In this document: piece by piece, positions 33,457-41,112 of the stretch
Numbering within the stretch: the first letter of the stretch is position 1
Layout of the letters: each line of letters begins with the position of its first letter
DNA from: Nocardia nova
Lineage (GTDB): Bacteria > Actinomycetota > Actinomycetes > Mycobacteriales > Mycobacteriaceae
Direction: 5' to 3'
Assembly: GCF_002933465.1 (NCBI RefSeq)
Contig: NZ_PSZE01000017.1
Location: forward strand, 80,961-144,960
DNA: 64,000 bases
The notes under the pieces: generated by a model
Told to the model about the DNA's origin: nothing
Database searches by the model: none
The model's input: the letters and a program-made list of their open reading frames with translations, nothing else
Program-made: the position numbers and the translations under genes

Positions 33457-33462
33457 TAGCCT
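33457..33462 (+). promoter_or_regulatory. -10 box TAGCCT, leaderless start of glpK
   Basis: TAGCCT ends six bases before the ATG at 33469; no ribosome binding site is present. Confidence 0.55.
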
Positions 33463-33468
33463 GCACGG

Positions 33469-34968
33469 ATGCGACGCTTCGTGGCCGCCATCGATCAGGG
33501 AACAACCTCGAGCCGGTGCATCGTGTTCGACCGCTCCGGCCGCATCGCCGGCCTCGGGCAGCGCGAGCACGAGCAGTTGTTCCCACGGCCGGGCTGGGTC
33601 GAGCACGATGCCGAAACCATCTGGCGCAATACCGAATTCGTGATCGGCGCCGCCCTGCAGGACGCCGGGGTCGGCGCCGGGGACATCGCCGCGGTCGGCG
33701 TCACCAACCAGCGCGAAACCACCCTGGTCTGGGAGCGTGCCACCGGGAAACCGGTGGCCAACGCCATCGTCTGGCAGGACACCCGCACCACGGCGCTGTG
33801 CGACGAGCTGGCCGGCGACGTCGGCCCCGCGCGCTACGCCGACCGGACCGGACTGCCGCTGAGCACGTATTTCGCCGGCCCCAAGCTGCGCTGGATTCTC
33901 GACAACGTCGAGGGGGTGCGCGCCCGCGCGGAGGCGGGGGATTTGTGCTTCGGCACCATGGACAGCTGGATCCTGTGGAAGCTGACCGGCCGCCATCTCA
34001 CCGACGTCACCAACGCCTCCCGCACGATGCTGATGAATCTCGAGACGTTGCAATGGGATTCGCAGATCTGCGCGGAGTTCGACATCCCCGTCTCGATGCT
34101 GCCGCAGATCCACAGCTCCTCGGAGGTGTACGCCGAGATCTCCGCCGGACCGCTCGCCGGGGTTCCGGTGGCCGGCATCCTGGGCGATCAGCAGGCCGCG
34201 ACCTTCGGGCAGGCGTGCCTGTCACCGGGCGAGGCGAAGAACACCTACGGAACCGGCAATTTCATGCTGCTCAACACCGGTACCACGCCGGTATTCAGCA
34301 CGCACGGCCTGTTGACCACGGTGTGTTATCGGCTCGGCGACCAGCCTGCGGTGTACGCGCTGGAGGGTTCCATCGCGGTGACCGGCTCCCTGGTGCAGTG
34401 GTTGCGTGACAACCTCGGCATCGTCGAATCCGCGGCCGAGATCGAACCGCTGGCCCGCAGTGTCGACGACAACGGCGGCACCTATATCGTTCCCGCCTTC
34501 TCGGGTCTGTTCGCGCCGCGGTGGCGGCCGGACGCGCGCGGCGTGATCAGCGGACTCACCCGCTTCGTCACGAAGGCGCATCTGGCCCGAGCGGTATTGG
34601 AGGCCACCGCGTTTCAGACGCGCGAGGTGATCGACGCGATGCGCGCCGACGCCGAGGCGGAGAACCTCGGCGTCGAATTGACCACTCTCAAGGTCGACGG
34701 CGGCATGGTGGCCAACGAACTGCTCATGCAATTCCAGGCCGACATTCTGGATGTGCCGGTGGTGCGGCCGGTGATCACCGAGACGACCGCACTCGGCGCC
34801 GCCTACGCGGCCGGACTGGCCGTCGGTTACTGGTCCGGAACCGACGACATCCGCGCCAACTGGTCCGAGGACAAGGTATGGCAGCCGACCATGTCCGACG
34901 CGGACCGCGACCGCCTCTACGCCGAGTGGAACAAGGCCGTCGAACGCACCTACGGGTGGGCGCAGTAA
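33469..34968 (+). CDS. glpK: Glycerol kinase
   Basis: A 499-residue FGGY-family kinase that phosphorylates glycerol to glycerol 3-phosphate, the substrate of the divergent GlpD. N-terminal AAIDQGTTSSRCIVFD is the ATP-phosphate loop. GVTNQRETTLVWERATGKPVANAIVWQDTRT, GNFMLLNTGTTPVFS, FSGLFAPRWRPDARG and KVDGGMVANELLMQFQADILDVPVVRP are all present, and length is normal. Ends 10 bases before the convergent aminotransferase stop. Confidence 0.96.
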   Translation: MRRFVAAIDQGTTSSRCIVFDRSGRIAGLGQREHEQLFPRPGWVEHDAETIWRNTEFVIGAALQDAGVGAGDIAAVGVTNQRETTLVWERATGKPVANAIVWQDTRTTALCDELAGDVGPARYADRTGLPLSTYFAGPKLRWILDNVEGVRARAEAGDLCFGTMDSWILWKLTGRHLTDVTNASRTMLMNLETLQWDSQICAEFDIPVSMLPQIHSSSEVYAEISAGPLAGVPVAGILGDQQAATFGQACLSPGEAKNTYGTGNFMLLNTGTTPVFSTHGLLTTVCYRLGDQPAVYALEGSIAVTGSLVQWLRDNLGIVESAAEIEPLARSVDDNGGTYIVPAFSGLFAPRWRPDARGVISGLTRFVTKAHLARAVLEATAFQTREVIDAMRADAEAENLGVELTTLKVDGGMVANELLMQFQADILDVPVVRPVITETTALGAAYAAGLAVGYWSGTDDIRANWSEDKVWQPTMSDADRDRLYAEWNKAVERTYGWAQ

Positions 34969-34978
34969 CTGCTGTGCG

Positions 34979-36163
34979 CTACGCCGCCGCGTCGACCGCG
35001 CGGCCCAGCCGGTCGACCGCATCGGTGAGCACGGCCCCATCCGACGTGGTGAAACACAGGCGCATCGAGCCGCGGTAGGGCTGCGAGACCGCGAACGCGG
35101 AGCCCGGGACGTAGGCCACGCCGTGGTCGATCGCGCGTGGCAGTAGTTCGACGGTGTCGGTGCCGTCGGTGAAGTCGAGCCACACGAACATGCCGCCGGC
35201 GGCGTCGGTGCTCACCACCCGGTCGCCGAAACGGGTGCGAACCGCGTTCACCAGGGCGGTGGCACGCTCGCCGTAGATGCCGCGCACCTTGTCCAGGTGG
35301 GCGCCCAGCCACGGCTCGTCGGCCAGCAGGTCCGCGGCGATCTGCTGGGTGAGCGCCGAACCGCAGAGGTCGGCGCCCTGCTTCAGCAGTTCCACGCCGC
35401 GGCACACCACATTCGGGGCGATCATCCAGCCCACCCGCAGTGTCGGCGCCAGGATCTTCGAGGCGCTCGACAGCCGGATCACGTTGGGCGAGTAGGCGGC
35501 GACAGCCCGCGGTGCGGGGCGATCGAACCACAGCTCGCCGTACGGATCGTCCTCGACCACCCAGAAGCCGTACCGTTCGGCCAGCGCCGCCAGTTCGCGC
35601 CGGCGCTGCGGGCTCAGCGTCACCCCGCGCGGATTGTGGAAATTGCTCACCGTGTGCACCAGCGCCGGACGCTCGCCGCGCTCGAGCAGCTCGGCCAGCG
35701 CGTCGACACGCATACCGTCGGAATCCAGCGGAATCGCCACGATCCGCGCCCCTGCCGCGCGGAACACCTGCAAGGCACCCACATAGGCCGGATCCTCGAC
35801 CACCACGAGAGCGCCCGGATCCAGCAGAACCTCCCCCAGCAGCGAGAGGGCCTGCTGCGAGCCGTGCGTGACGAAGATCTCCTCCACCGGCACCGGCCGG
35901 CCGAGCCGCACCGACTCCCGCGAGGCGAGCACCTCACGCAGCGGCCCCCAACCTGCGGATTCGGTGTACTGCAATCGGGACGGGTCGGCCAGCGCCGACT
36001 CCGCGGCGCGGGCGATGGCATCGCGCGGCATCAGCTGTTCGTCGGGCAGGCCCCCGGCCAGACTGACGATATCCGGCCGGGAGGTCAGCTTGAGCAGATC
36101 CCGGATCGCCGAACTCTGCAGACCGTCCAGCCGACTGGACAGGGGGGGAATATGCGGCGACAT
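34979..36163 (-). CDS. PLP-dependent aminotransferase, 2-aminoadipate transaminase-like
   Basis: A 394-residue fold-type I aminotransferase of the MocR-core/LysN group without a DNA-binding domain. It starts at SSRLDGLQSSAIRDLLKLTSRPDIVSLAGGLPDEQLMP, the usual LysN-like opening, and carries TESAGWGPLREVLASR, the Asp loop VVEDDPYGELWFD and PLP lysine Lys236 in SSASKILAPTLRVGW. Likely substrates are 2-aminoadipate, aromatic or branched amino acids. Given Lat and Pcd encoded 10 kb away, which yield 2-aminoadipate, it could carry out the next catabolic step (inference). ATG at 36163 has GGAGGT five bases upstream. Confidence 0.88.
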   Translation of the reverse strand: MSPHIPPLSSRLDGLQSSAIRDLLKLTSRPDIVSLAGGLPDEQLMPRDAIARAAESALADPSRLQYTESAGWGPLREVLASRESVRLGRPVPVEEIFVTHGSQQALSLLGEVLLDPGALVVVEDPAYVGALQVFRAAGARIVAIPLDSDGMRVDALAELLERGERPALVHTVSNFHNPRGVTLSPQRRRELAALAERYGFWVVEDDPYGELWFDRPAPRAVAAYSPNVIRLSSASKILAPTLRVGWMIAPNVVCRGVELLKQGADLCGSALTQQIAADLLADEPWLGAHLDKVRGIYGERATALVNAVRTRFGDRVVSTDAAGGMFVWLDFTDGTDTVELLPRAIDHGVAYVPGSAFAVSQPYRGSMRLCFTTSDGAVLTDAVDRLGRAVDAAA

Positions 36164-36217
36164 GGAGACCTCCGAACGAAAGGGTGATACCTCCACTTTC
36201 GCACAATGGCATCCACA

Positions 36218-36239
36218 ATATGAACTCAGATTCTCATAT
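36218..36239. promoter_or_regulatory. Inverted repeat ATATGA-N10-TCATAT before the aminotransferase gene
   Basis: Six-base perfect arms 10 bases apart, 55 bases upstream of the ATG at 36163. The left arm overlaps a possible minus-strand -10 box (TATTGT), so a bound protein could repress the aminotransferase gene. Confidence 0.45.
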
Positions 36240-36247
36240 CGTGAGAT

Positions 36248-37345
36248 TCAGAACGACTGGATCAGCTGGATGAGGTTCCGGCCTCCTTGATTCACGGTCG
36301 TGATGACCTCCAGATACAGCGACTTCGTACCGTCGGGGTGGAACTCCGAGACCTCGACGTTGAACTGGTTGGGCGCGGTCGTCGCGATCCGCAGGCAGTA
36401 CGTCGTGCCCTTCGGGATGTGCTCGTCGATGGTCTTCTGCAGGTCCGGCGGGGCCTGCACATTCGCACCAGGAGCGATGAAGGTGTGCGCCTTCTCGGCA
36501 TTGCGATCGGTGTAATACGCGTGCTGGTAGCCGAAGATGGCGTTCGCACCGCTCGAGGTGTCGCCGGGCCCGTTGCCGTAGACCAGATTGCCCTCGGTGC
36601 GGGCCCGGCAGCCGGTGTCGTCGGTCGCGTTGGTCGCACTACCGGCCTGCGCATTGTCGGACTTGTCGCCACCACCGCTCGTGGCGAAGACGACGACCAC
36701 GATCAACGCCACGATCAGCACGACCGCCGCGCCGATGCCGCCGATCAGCACCGTCTTGTTGCGGCCGGTCTCGACGGGTTCCGGCCCGGGCACCGGTCGC
36801 GACGGCGCCAGCTTCTTGGCCAGCTCGTCGTCGTCCCACAGCGAACCCGTGGTTTCCCGCGGCGGGGTGGGCGGGAAACCGGAATCGTCTGCGCGCCACC
36901 AGGTTCCGCGGTCCGCGTCGGCGCCGCCGGCGTCCGGGTAGCGCACCGTCTCCGGGGCGCGTGCTGCGTCGGTGCCGTGCGACGGCTCGGGGATGCGGCG
37001 GGTTTCGGGCGCGGGCGTCCCCATGGTTTCGGGCGCGGGCGTCCCCATGGTTTCCGGCGCGGGCGGCGCCTCCGGTGCCGGGTGGCGAACGGTTTCCGGC
37101 GCCGCGGCCGAATCCGGCGCACGGTACTGCGCGGGCGGCGGCGGGACGGACGGCGTCGCGGGAGCGTCGGCGGGCTGCCAGCCCAATGTGGGACGATCTG
37201 GTTCCCCGACCGGCGCCCAGCCGACAGCACCGGTTTCACCTGCCGGCGGCCCGAAATCGTTCAGCGGTGGTCCGAATCCGGAAACCGGCGGGCCGAATTC
37301 CGACTCGCCTTCGTCCCGGCCCTGATCGTCGCCGGAGGCCATCAC
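36248..37345 (-). CDS. Proline-rich membrane-anchored protein with external C-terminal domain
   Basis: A 365-residue protein of unknown function. Residues 1-190 are Pro/Ala/Glu-rich and cytoplasmic, with repeats PETMGTPA and FGPP units. One membrane helix follows (about 197-222, TVLIGGIGAAVVLIVALIVVVVF), preceded by TGRNK. The external part (about 225-365) is Ser/Gly/Asn-rich at first, then a compact domain (GYQHAYYTDRNAEKAHTFIAPGANVQAPPDLQKTIDEHIPKGTTYCLRI) with two Cys that could form a disulfide. That last domain resembles ones found on actinobacterial anchored proteins that I cannot name with certainty. RBS GGGAAGG before the start. Immediately upstream lies the secreted repeat protein gene with a terminator between. 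Confidence 0.75.
   Translation of the reverse strand: MMASGDDQGRDEGESEFGPPVSGFGPPLNDFGPPAGETGAVGWAPVGEPDRPTLGWQPADAPATPSVPPPPAQYRAPDSAAAPETVRHPAPEAPPAPETMGTPAPETMGTPAPETRRIPEPSHGTDAARAPETVRYPDAGGADADRGTWWRADDSGFPPTPPRETTGSLWDDDELAKKLAPSRPVPGPEPVETGRNKTVLIGGIGAAVVLIVALIVVVVFATSGGGDKSDNAQAGSATNATDDTGCRARTEGNLVYGNGPGDTSSGANAIFGYQHAYYTDRNAEKAHTFIAPGANVQAPPDLQKTIDEHIPKGTTYCLRIATTAPNQFNVEVSEFHPDGTKSLYLEVITTVNQGGRNLIQLIQSF
37001..37066 (-). repeat. 24-bp tandem repeat inside the proline-rich protein gene
   Basis: Unit GGTTTCGGGCGCGGGCGTCC plus CCAT occurs exactly twice (37001-37024, 37025-37048) and then partly a third time. It encodes the 8-residue repeat PETMGTPA on the minus strand. Copy number may vary between strains. 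Confidence 0.75.
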
Positions 37346-37366
37346 CCGTTCCTTCCCCGAGACACA

Positions 37367-37400
37367 CGCGTGGGGCGGTCGCGAACGACCGCCCCACGCG
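37367..37400 (-). terminator. Strong hairpin terminator of the secreted repeat protein gene
   Basis: A perfect 15-bp stem (37367-37381 with 37386-37400) closed by CGAA, 27 bases past the stop of the upstream minus-strand gene. It separates the two exported-protein genes into different transcription units. Confidence 0.85.
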
Positions 37401-37426
37401 CCGATTCAGTCTGTATCAGTACCGGA

Positions 37427-38605
37427 TCAGTACTGGACCGTGCCACCCCACTGTGTGGTCGCACCAGCGACATTCACCGTTTGCGGAGCGATATCACCCT
37501 GCGGGAGTCTACCAATCTGAGCGGCCGCATCCAGTGCCGCTGCGCCACCCGGCTGCTGCTTGATCCAGCCCTCGACGGCCGCCTTGGCCGCATTGGCCTG
37601 AGTGGTGTCGACGTAGTTCTCGGACTTCAGATCGTCGAAGCCGGTGGCGTGGGTGTACGAGGTGATCTTGACCTTGTTCGCCTCGACGAACTCCACCGAC
37701 ACACCCGCGTCGCCCACCCCGTTGGGAGTGCTGTAGCCGACCGTGCCGACATACCCGTCGAGGTTGCTGAAGTGGTGGGTGTTGGCAACGTAGCCCGGCA
37801 GCAGCCCGCCGCCGTCGACGTTGGCGCCGACCTCGGTGTGCGGGCCGTTCATCTGCACGACCGGTGCGGCCGGCGCGGACTGCAGGCTCGGAGAGGTCCA
37901 CTGCGCCTGCTGCGCGGGGGCCGAGTTGCCCTGCTGGCTACGCAGCGTGTCCGCGCTGCCGTCGTGCGACTGCGGCTTGTTCGGTGTGCCCACGGTCTGG
38001 TCCGGCGACTGCTGACCCGGCTTCAACTGGTCTGCCTGACCGTTCGGGGTGGGCTGGTCCGGAACGACGGCCGGCTGCACCTGGCTGCCCTGCCCCGGCA
38101 CCGGCAGCGGCGCGACACGCGGGGTGGTCACACCCGGCTGGGTCGGCGAGGCCAGGCTCTGGTCCGGCTTGGGCGCGTTCTGGTTCGGGGTGGTGACGCC
38201 CGGCTGCGGGGTGGTGACGCCCGGCTGGTTCGGCGTGGTGACACCCGGCTGATTGGGGGTGGTGACGCCCGGCTGCGGATTGCCGTTGCGCTGGGGCCCG
38301 TTCTGCTGGGTCCCGTTCTGCTGGTTGTTGTTCTGCTGCGGCCCGTTCTGCTGAGTGCCGTTCTGGTGCGGGGCGTTCTCCTGCGTGCCCGGCGCGTCCT
38401 GGCTCTGGCCGTTGTTGTTGTCCTGCGCGGGGGCCTCGTTGGCGGCGCCCGGCTGCGCCGGAGTGGTCGGCACGCTCGGCTGATCGGCCGGCGCGGCACT
38501 CGCCGTACCCGACGCGAGGATGGTTGCCACGGCGGCCGCGGTGGCCAGCGGCAACGACGTCGTGGCCATCGCACGCTGCGCCCGACTCGGCTTACGATGT
38601 TTCAC
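37427..38605 (-). CDS. Secreted Gln/Asn/Pro-repeat protein
   Basis: A 392-residue exported protein. The signal peptide has a basic start (MKHRKPSRAQR), a hydrophobic core (about 15-30) and ASGTASAAPA as the likely cleavage region near residue 38. Next are low-complexity repeats: QNGTQQNGPQ-type units (about 80-108), then four QPGVTTPN units (111-141). After another disordered stretch, a folded C-terminal domain (about 245-392) contains GPHTEVGANVDGGGLLPGYVANTHHFSNLDGYVGTVGYSTPNGVGDAGVSVEFVEANKV and a Trp/Tyr end. The domain is unfamiliar. The layout suggests a wall-spanning spacer carrying a surface domain. Confidence 0.78.
   Translation of the reverse strand: MKHRKPSRAQRAMATTSLPLATAAAVATILASGTASAAPADQPSVPTTPAQPGAANEAPAQDNNNGQSQDAPGTQENAPHQNGTQQNGPQQNNNQQNGTQQNGPQRNGNPQPGVTTPNQPGVTTPNQPGVTTPQPGVTTPNQNAPKPDQSLASPTQPGVTTPRVAPLPVPGQGSQVQPAVVPDQPTPNGQADQLKPGQQSPDQTVGTPNKPQSHDGSADTLRSQQGNSAPAQQAQWTSPSLQSAPAAPVVQMNGPHTEVGANVDGGGLLPGYVANTHHFSNLDGYVGTVGYSTPNGVGDAGVSVEFVEANKVKITSYTHATGFDDLKSENYVDTTQANAAKAAVEGWIKQQPGGAAALDAAAQIGRLPQGDIAPQTVNVAGATTQWGGTVQY
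38183..38275 (-). repeat. 24-bp repeats coding QPGVTTPN
   Basis: Four copies of an 8-codon unit, the last one shortened by two codons before it restarts. The next upstream block (38282-38368) encodes Gln-Asn-Gly repeats with a different unit. Confidence 0.75.
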
Positions 38606-38923
38606 TGTCTCGCAATCCCTTTCCCGAGCTCGGCCACTGCCACCGACCGACGAACGCCGTCCGATGGGGCCGTCTCCATTCGTCCCTCATCGATGTCCGG
38701 CCCGCACCCTGCTGCGGTCCGCGGGCCGCTCACGGATCCCCGGCCCGGGAAAGATTGCATTCCCCCCGCACGTGAACCTGCCAACCGCCCACCACTGACA
38801 TCTCTGCCGGAAGTGAACCACACGAACAAGTTTCAGGCAAGCGGTGCTACCCGACTGCGGGAAGCCGCACCCGGTCCGGCAAAACGTCAAGCGGGGCAGC
38901 ACATTTGAAACGGCCGCCGCCCA
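38606..38923. other. Gene-free gap before the secreted protein gene
   Basis: 318 bases between lpdA and the secreted repeat protein gene, both on the minus strand. It should hold the latter's promoter. No clear -10/-35 pair, hairpin terminator or protein-like frame stands out. The sequence around 38815-38845 is lower in GC than the rest. Confidence 0.45.
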
Positions 38924-40327
38924 CTAATCGAGGTCGTCGTGACGCATCAATTGCCGCGCCGCCTCGGTGACCGATCCGGACAGCGACGGGTACACCGAGA
39001 ACGTCTGTGCCAGGTCGTTCACCGTCAAGTTGTTCTGTACCGCGATCGCGATCGGCAGGATCAGTTCGGAGGCGATGGGCGCGACCACCACGCCACCGAT
39101 CACCACGCCGGTGGCGGGCCGGCAGAAGATCTTCACGAAGCCGCGGCGCAGGCCCGACATCTTGGCCCGCGGATTGGTGTTGAGCGGCAGCATTACCGTG
39201 CGCGCGGGCACCTCACCGTTGTCGATCGCGGTCTGGCTGACACCGACCGTGGCGATCTCGGGCCGGGTGAACACCGCGGAGGCGACCGTCTTCAACCGGA
39301 TCGGCTGCACGCCCTCGCCGAGCGCGTGATACATCGCGATCCGGCCCTGCATCGCCGCGACCGAGGCCAGTGGCAGCAGCCCGGTGCAGTCACCGGCCGC
39401 ATAGATCCCGGGTACCGACGTTCGCGACACGCGGTCGACGCGCAGATATCCGCCCCGATCGAGTTCGATGCCGATGCGCTCGAGGCCCAGGTCCTGGGTA
39501 TTGGGCGTGGAACCGACCGTCATCAGCGCATGGGAACCGGTGACCGTACGCCCGTCGGACAGTTTGACCACGACCCCGTCCGCGGTCCGCTCGACGGCGT
39601 CGGCACGGGCCTGCTTGACGAGCTCCACGCCACGTTCGGCCAGGGCGTCCTCGAGGACCAGCGCGGCGTCGGCGTCCTCGCCCGGCATCATCCGGTCGCG
39701 GCTGGAGACGAGTTTCACCTTCACGCCCATCTCGGTGTAGGCGGAGACGAATTCGGCGCCCGTGACACCCGAGCCGACCACGACCAGCGTTTCCGGCAGC
39801 TCCCCGAGGTCGTAGAGCTGACGCCAGGTGAGAATGCGCTCACCATCGGGTTCGGCGCCGCGCAGTACCCGCGGGCTGGCGCCGGTGGCGATCAGGACGA
39901 TCTCGGCCTCCATCACCCGTTCGGTGCCGTCGGCGAGCGTCGCGCGCACCAGATGTGTGGCCAGACCGGCGATCTGGTCGATCAGCTGGCCGCGGCCGTT
40001 GAGGATGGTGACTCCGGCGGCCTGCAGTTTGGACCGGATATCGGACGACTGCGCCTGCGCAAGCGCCTTCACCCGGGAGTTCACCTCCGACAATCGCACC
40101 TGCGCCTGCGCCATGTGCAGCGTGATGCCCAGATCACGCGCGCGGCGCAGATCGGTGCGCACCCCGGTCGAGGCGATGAATGTCTTGGACGGGACGCAGT
40201 CCCACAGCACGCACGCGCCACCGATACCGTCGGAGTCGATCACGGTGACCGTGGCTCCGTGCTGAGCTGCCACCAACGCCGCCTCGTAGCCGGCGGGGCC
40301 GCCCCCGATGATTGCAATGCGGGCCAT
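38924..40327 (-). CDS. lpdA: NAD(P)H-quinone reductase / dihydrolipoamide-dehydrogenase-like flavoprotein
   Basis: A 467-residue class I pyridine nucleotide disulfide oxidoreductase homologue. FAD motif AIIGGGPAGYEAALVAAQHGATVTVID, the NAD motif VVGSGVTGAEFVSAYTEMG, and YAAGDCTGLLPLASVAAMQGR are present. Instead of the redox-active CxxxxC of true lipoamide dehydrogenases it has GGACVLWDCVPSKTF: C-V-L-W-D-C retains two Cys at the usual spacing. In M. tuberculosis Rv3303c (LpdA) acts as a quinone reductase and not in the pyruvate complex (recalled), and this gene has the same place after glpD. The final His-Glu pair of classic Lpd (H-x-H-P-T-x-x-E) is replaced by VYPSLSGSVTEAARQL. RBS GGAGG before the ATG. 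Confidence 0.9.
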   Translation of the reverse strand: MARIAIIGGGPAGYEAALVAAQHGATVTVIDSDGIGGACVLWDCVPSKTFIASTGVRTDLRRARDLGITLHMAQAQVRLSEVNSRVKALAQAQSSDIRSKLQAAGVTILNGRGQLIDQIAGLATHLVRATLADGTERVMEAEIVLIATGASPRVLRGAEPDGERILTWRQLYDLGELPETLVVVGSGVTGAEFVSAYTEMGVKVKLVSSRDRMMPGEDADAALVLEDALAERGVELVKQARADAVERTADGVVVKLSDGRTVTGSHALMTVGSTPNTQDLGLERIGIELDRGGYLRVDRVSRTSVPGIYAAGDCTGLLPLASVAAMQGRIAMYHALGEGVQPIRLKTVASAVFTRPEIATVGVSQTAIDNGEVPARTVMLPLNTNPRAKMSGLRRGFVKIFCRPATGVVIGGVVVAPIASELILPIAIAVQNNLTVNDLAQTFSVYPSLSGSVTEAARQLMRHDDLD

Positions 40328-40531
40328 GTATACCTCCGCTATCGAGCCGTCCGGCCGGGATCTCCGGCACCGCCGTCAACGTTATCGGTCCTGCTCCTCA
40401 TCGTTTTGACCGCGTCATGGGTGACGTTGCGCGCGTCACCTTCCGGTAATTCTCCGGACATTCGCCCGCCTCGCCGAAGACAGGCAGGGCCCGAACCCGG
40501 CCGGATCGAAACAAGCCGTCCCTACATTCGA

Positions 40532-40537
40532 TACTCT
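40532..40537 (+). promoter_or_regulatory. -10 box TACTCT, leaderless start of the gamma-glutamylcyclotransferase gene
   Basis: TACTCT ends six bases before the GTG at 40544. Confidence 0.6.
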
Positions 40538-40543
40538 TGCCAG

Positions 40544-41026
40544 GTGCCGATATACGCCGCCTACGGATCCAATATGGACCCGGAGCAGATGCTCAAGCGC
40601 TGTCCGCACTCCCCCGTCTACGGAACGGGCTGGCTGGAAGGGTGGCGCCTGACCTTCGCCGGCGACGACATCGGCTGGGAAGGGCCGCTCGCGACGGTGG
40701 TCGAGGATCCGGGCTCCCGGGTGTTCGTCGTGCTGTACGACGTCTCCGCCGAGGACGAGCAGAGCCTCGACCGGTGGGAGGGTTCGGATTTCGGTATCCA
40801 CAAGAAGATCCGGCTCCGGGTCTCGCCCAATTCGGGCACGGGTACGCAGCCGGTCCTGGCGTGGCTGTACGTGCTGGACGCCTACGAGGGCGGGCTGCCC
40901 TCGGCCCGCTACATCGGCGTGATCGCCGACGCGGCCGAAAAGGCCGGAGCCCCCGCCGATTACGTCCACGCGCTGCGCACCCGCAACAGCCGCAACGTGG
41001 GCCCGGGGACCTTCGGCTCGATGTAG
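40544..41026 (+). CDS. Gamma-glutamylcyclotransferase-like protein
   Basis: A 160-residue protein with the GGCT fold: the signature YGSN in IYAAYGSNMDPEQML near the start binds the gamma-glutamyl group, and the later Glu in the VLYDVSAEDEQSLDRWEG segment corresponds to the catalytic region. Such enzymes release 5-oxoproline from gamma-glutamyl compounds. The in vivo substrate in a mycothiol-using actinomycete is unknown. I chose the GTG at 40544 although the frame is open much further left, because only this part resembles a protein and a leaderless -10 box precedes it. Its stop lies inside a 23-bp tandem repeat. Confidence 0.87.
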   Translation: MPIYAAYGSNMDPEQMLKRCPHSPVYGTGWLEGWRLTFAGDDIGWEGPLATVVEDPGSRVFVVLYDVSAEDEQSLDRWEGSDFGIHKKIRLRVSPNSGTGTQPVLAWLYVLDAYEGGLPSARYIGVIADAAEKAGAPADYVHALRTRNSRNVGPGTFGSM

Positions 41027-41091
41027 CGACCCGGCCCGCCGGGGTGTAGCGACCCGGCCCGCCGGGGTGTAGCCGAACAGCCCGCCGAGTC
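41023..41091. repeat. 23-bp tandem repeat at convergent gene ends
   Basis: GTAGCGACCCGGCCCGCCGG plus GGT at 41023-41045 and again at 41046-41068, then a diverged third copy. Each unit contains CCCGGC-CC-GCCGGG, a small hairpin. The first copy supplies the TAG stop of the cyclotransferase gene. The hairpins may end transcription of the two convergent genes. Confidence 0.75.
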
Positions 41092-41112
41092 CGCACCCGA
41101 CGGGCCGTCCGG

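Noticed and set aside
37367..37400. Perfect 15-bp inverted repeat as an insertion-sequence end or recombination site
   Set aside because: Single copy, no target duplication or transposase, and positioned just after a stop codon, so a terminator explains it.
36287..38908. Plus-strand frame of 873 codons opposite the two exported-protein genes
   Set aside because: Arg/Gly/Leu-rich antisense of the repeats; the minus strand has a signal peptide, membrane helix and terminator in the right places.
38939..40543. Plus-strand open frame running from inside lpdA into the cyclotransferase gene, about 535 codons
   Set aside because: It reads as His/Arg/Gly-rich antisense of lpdA; only the last 160 codons, after a leaderless start at 40544, look like a protein.
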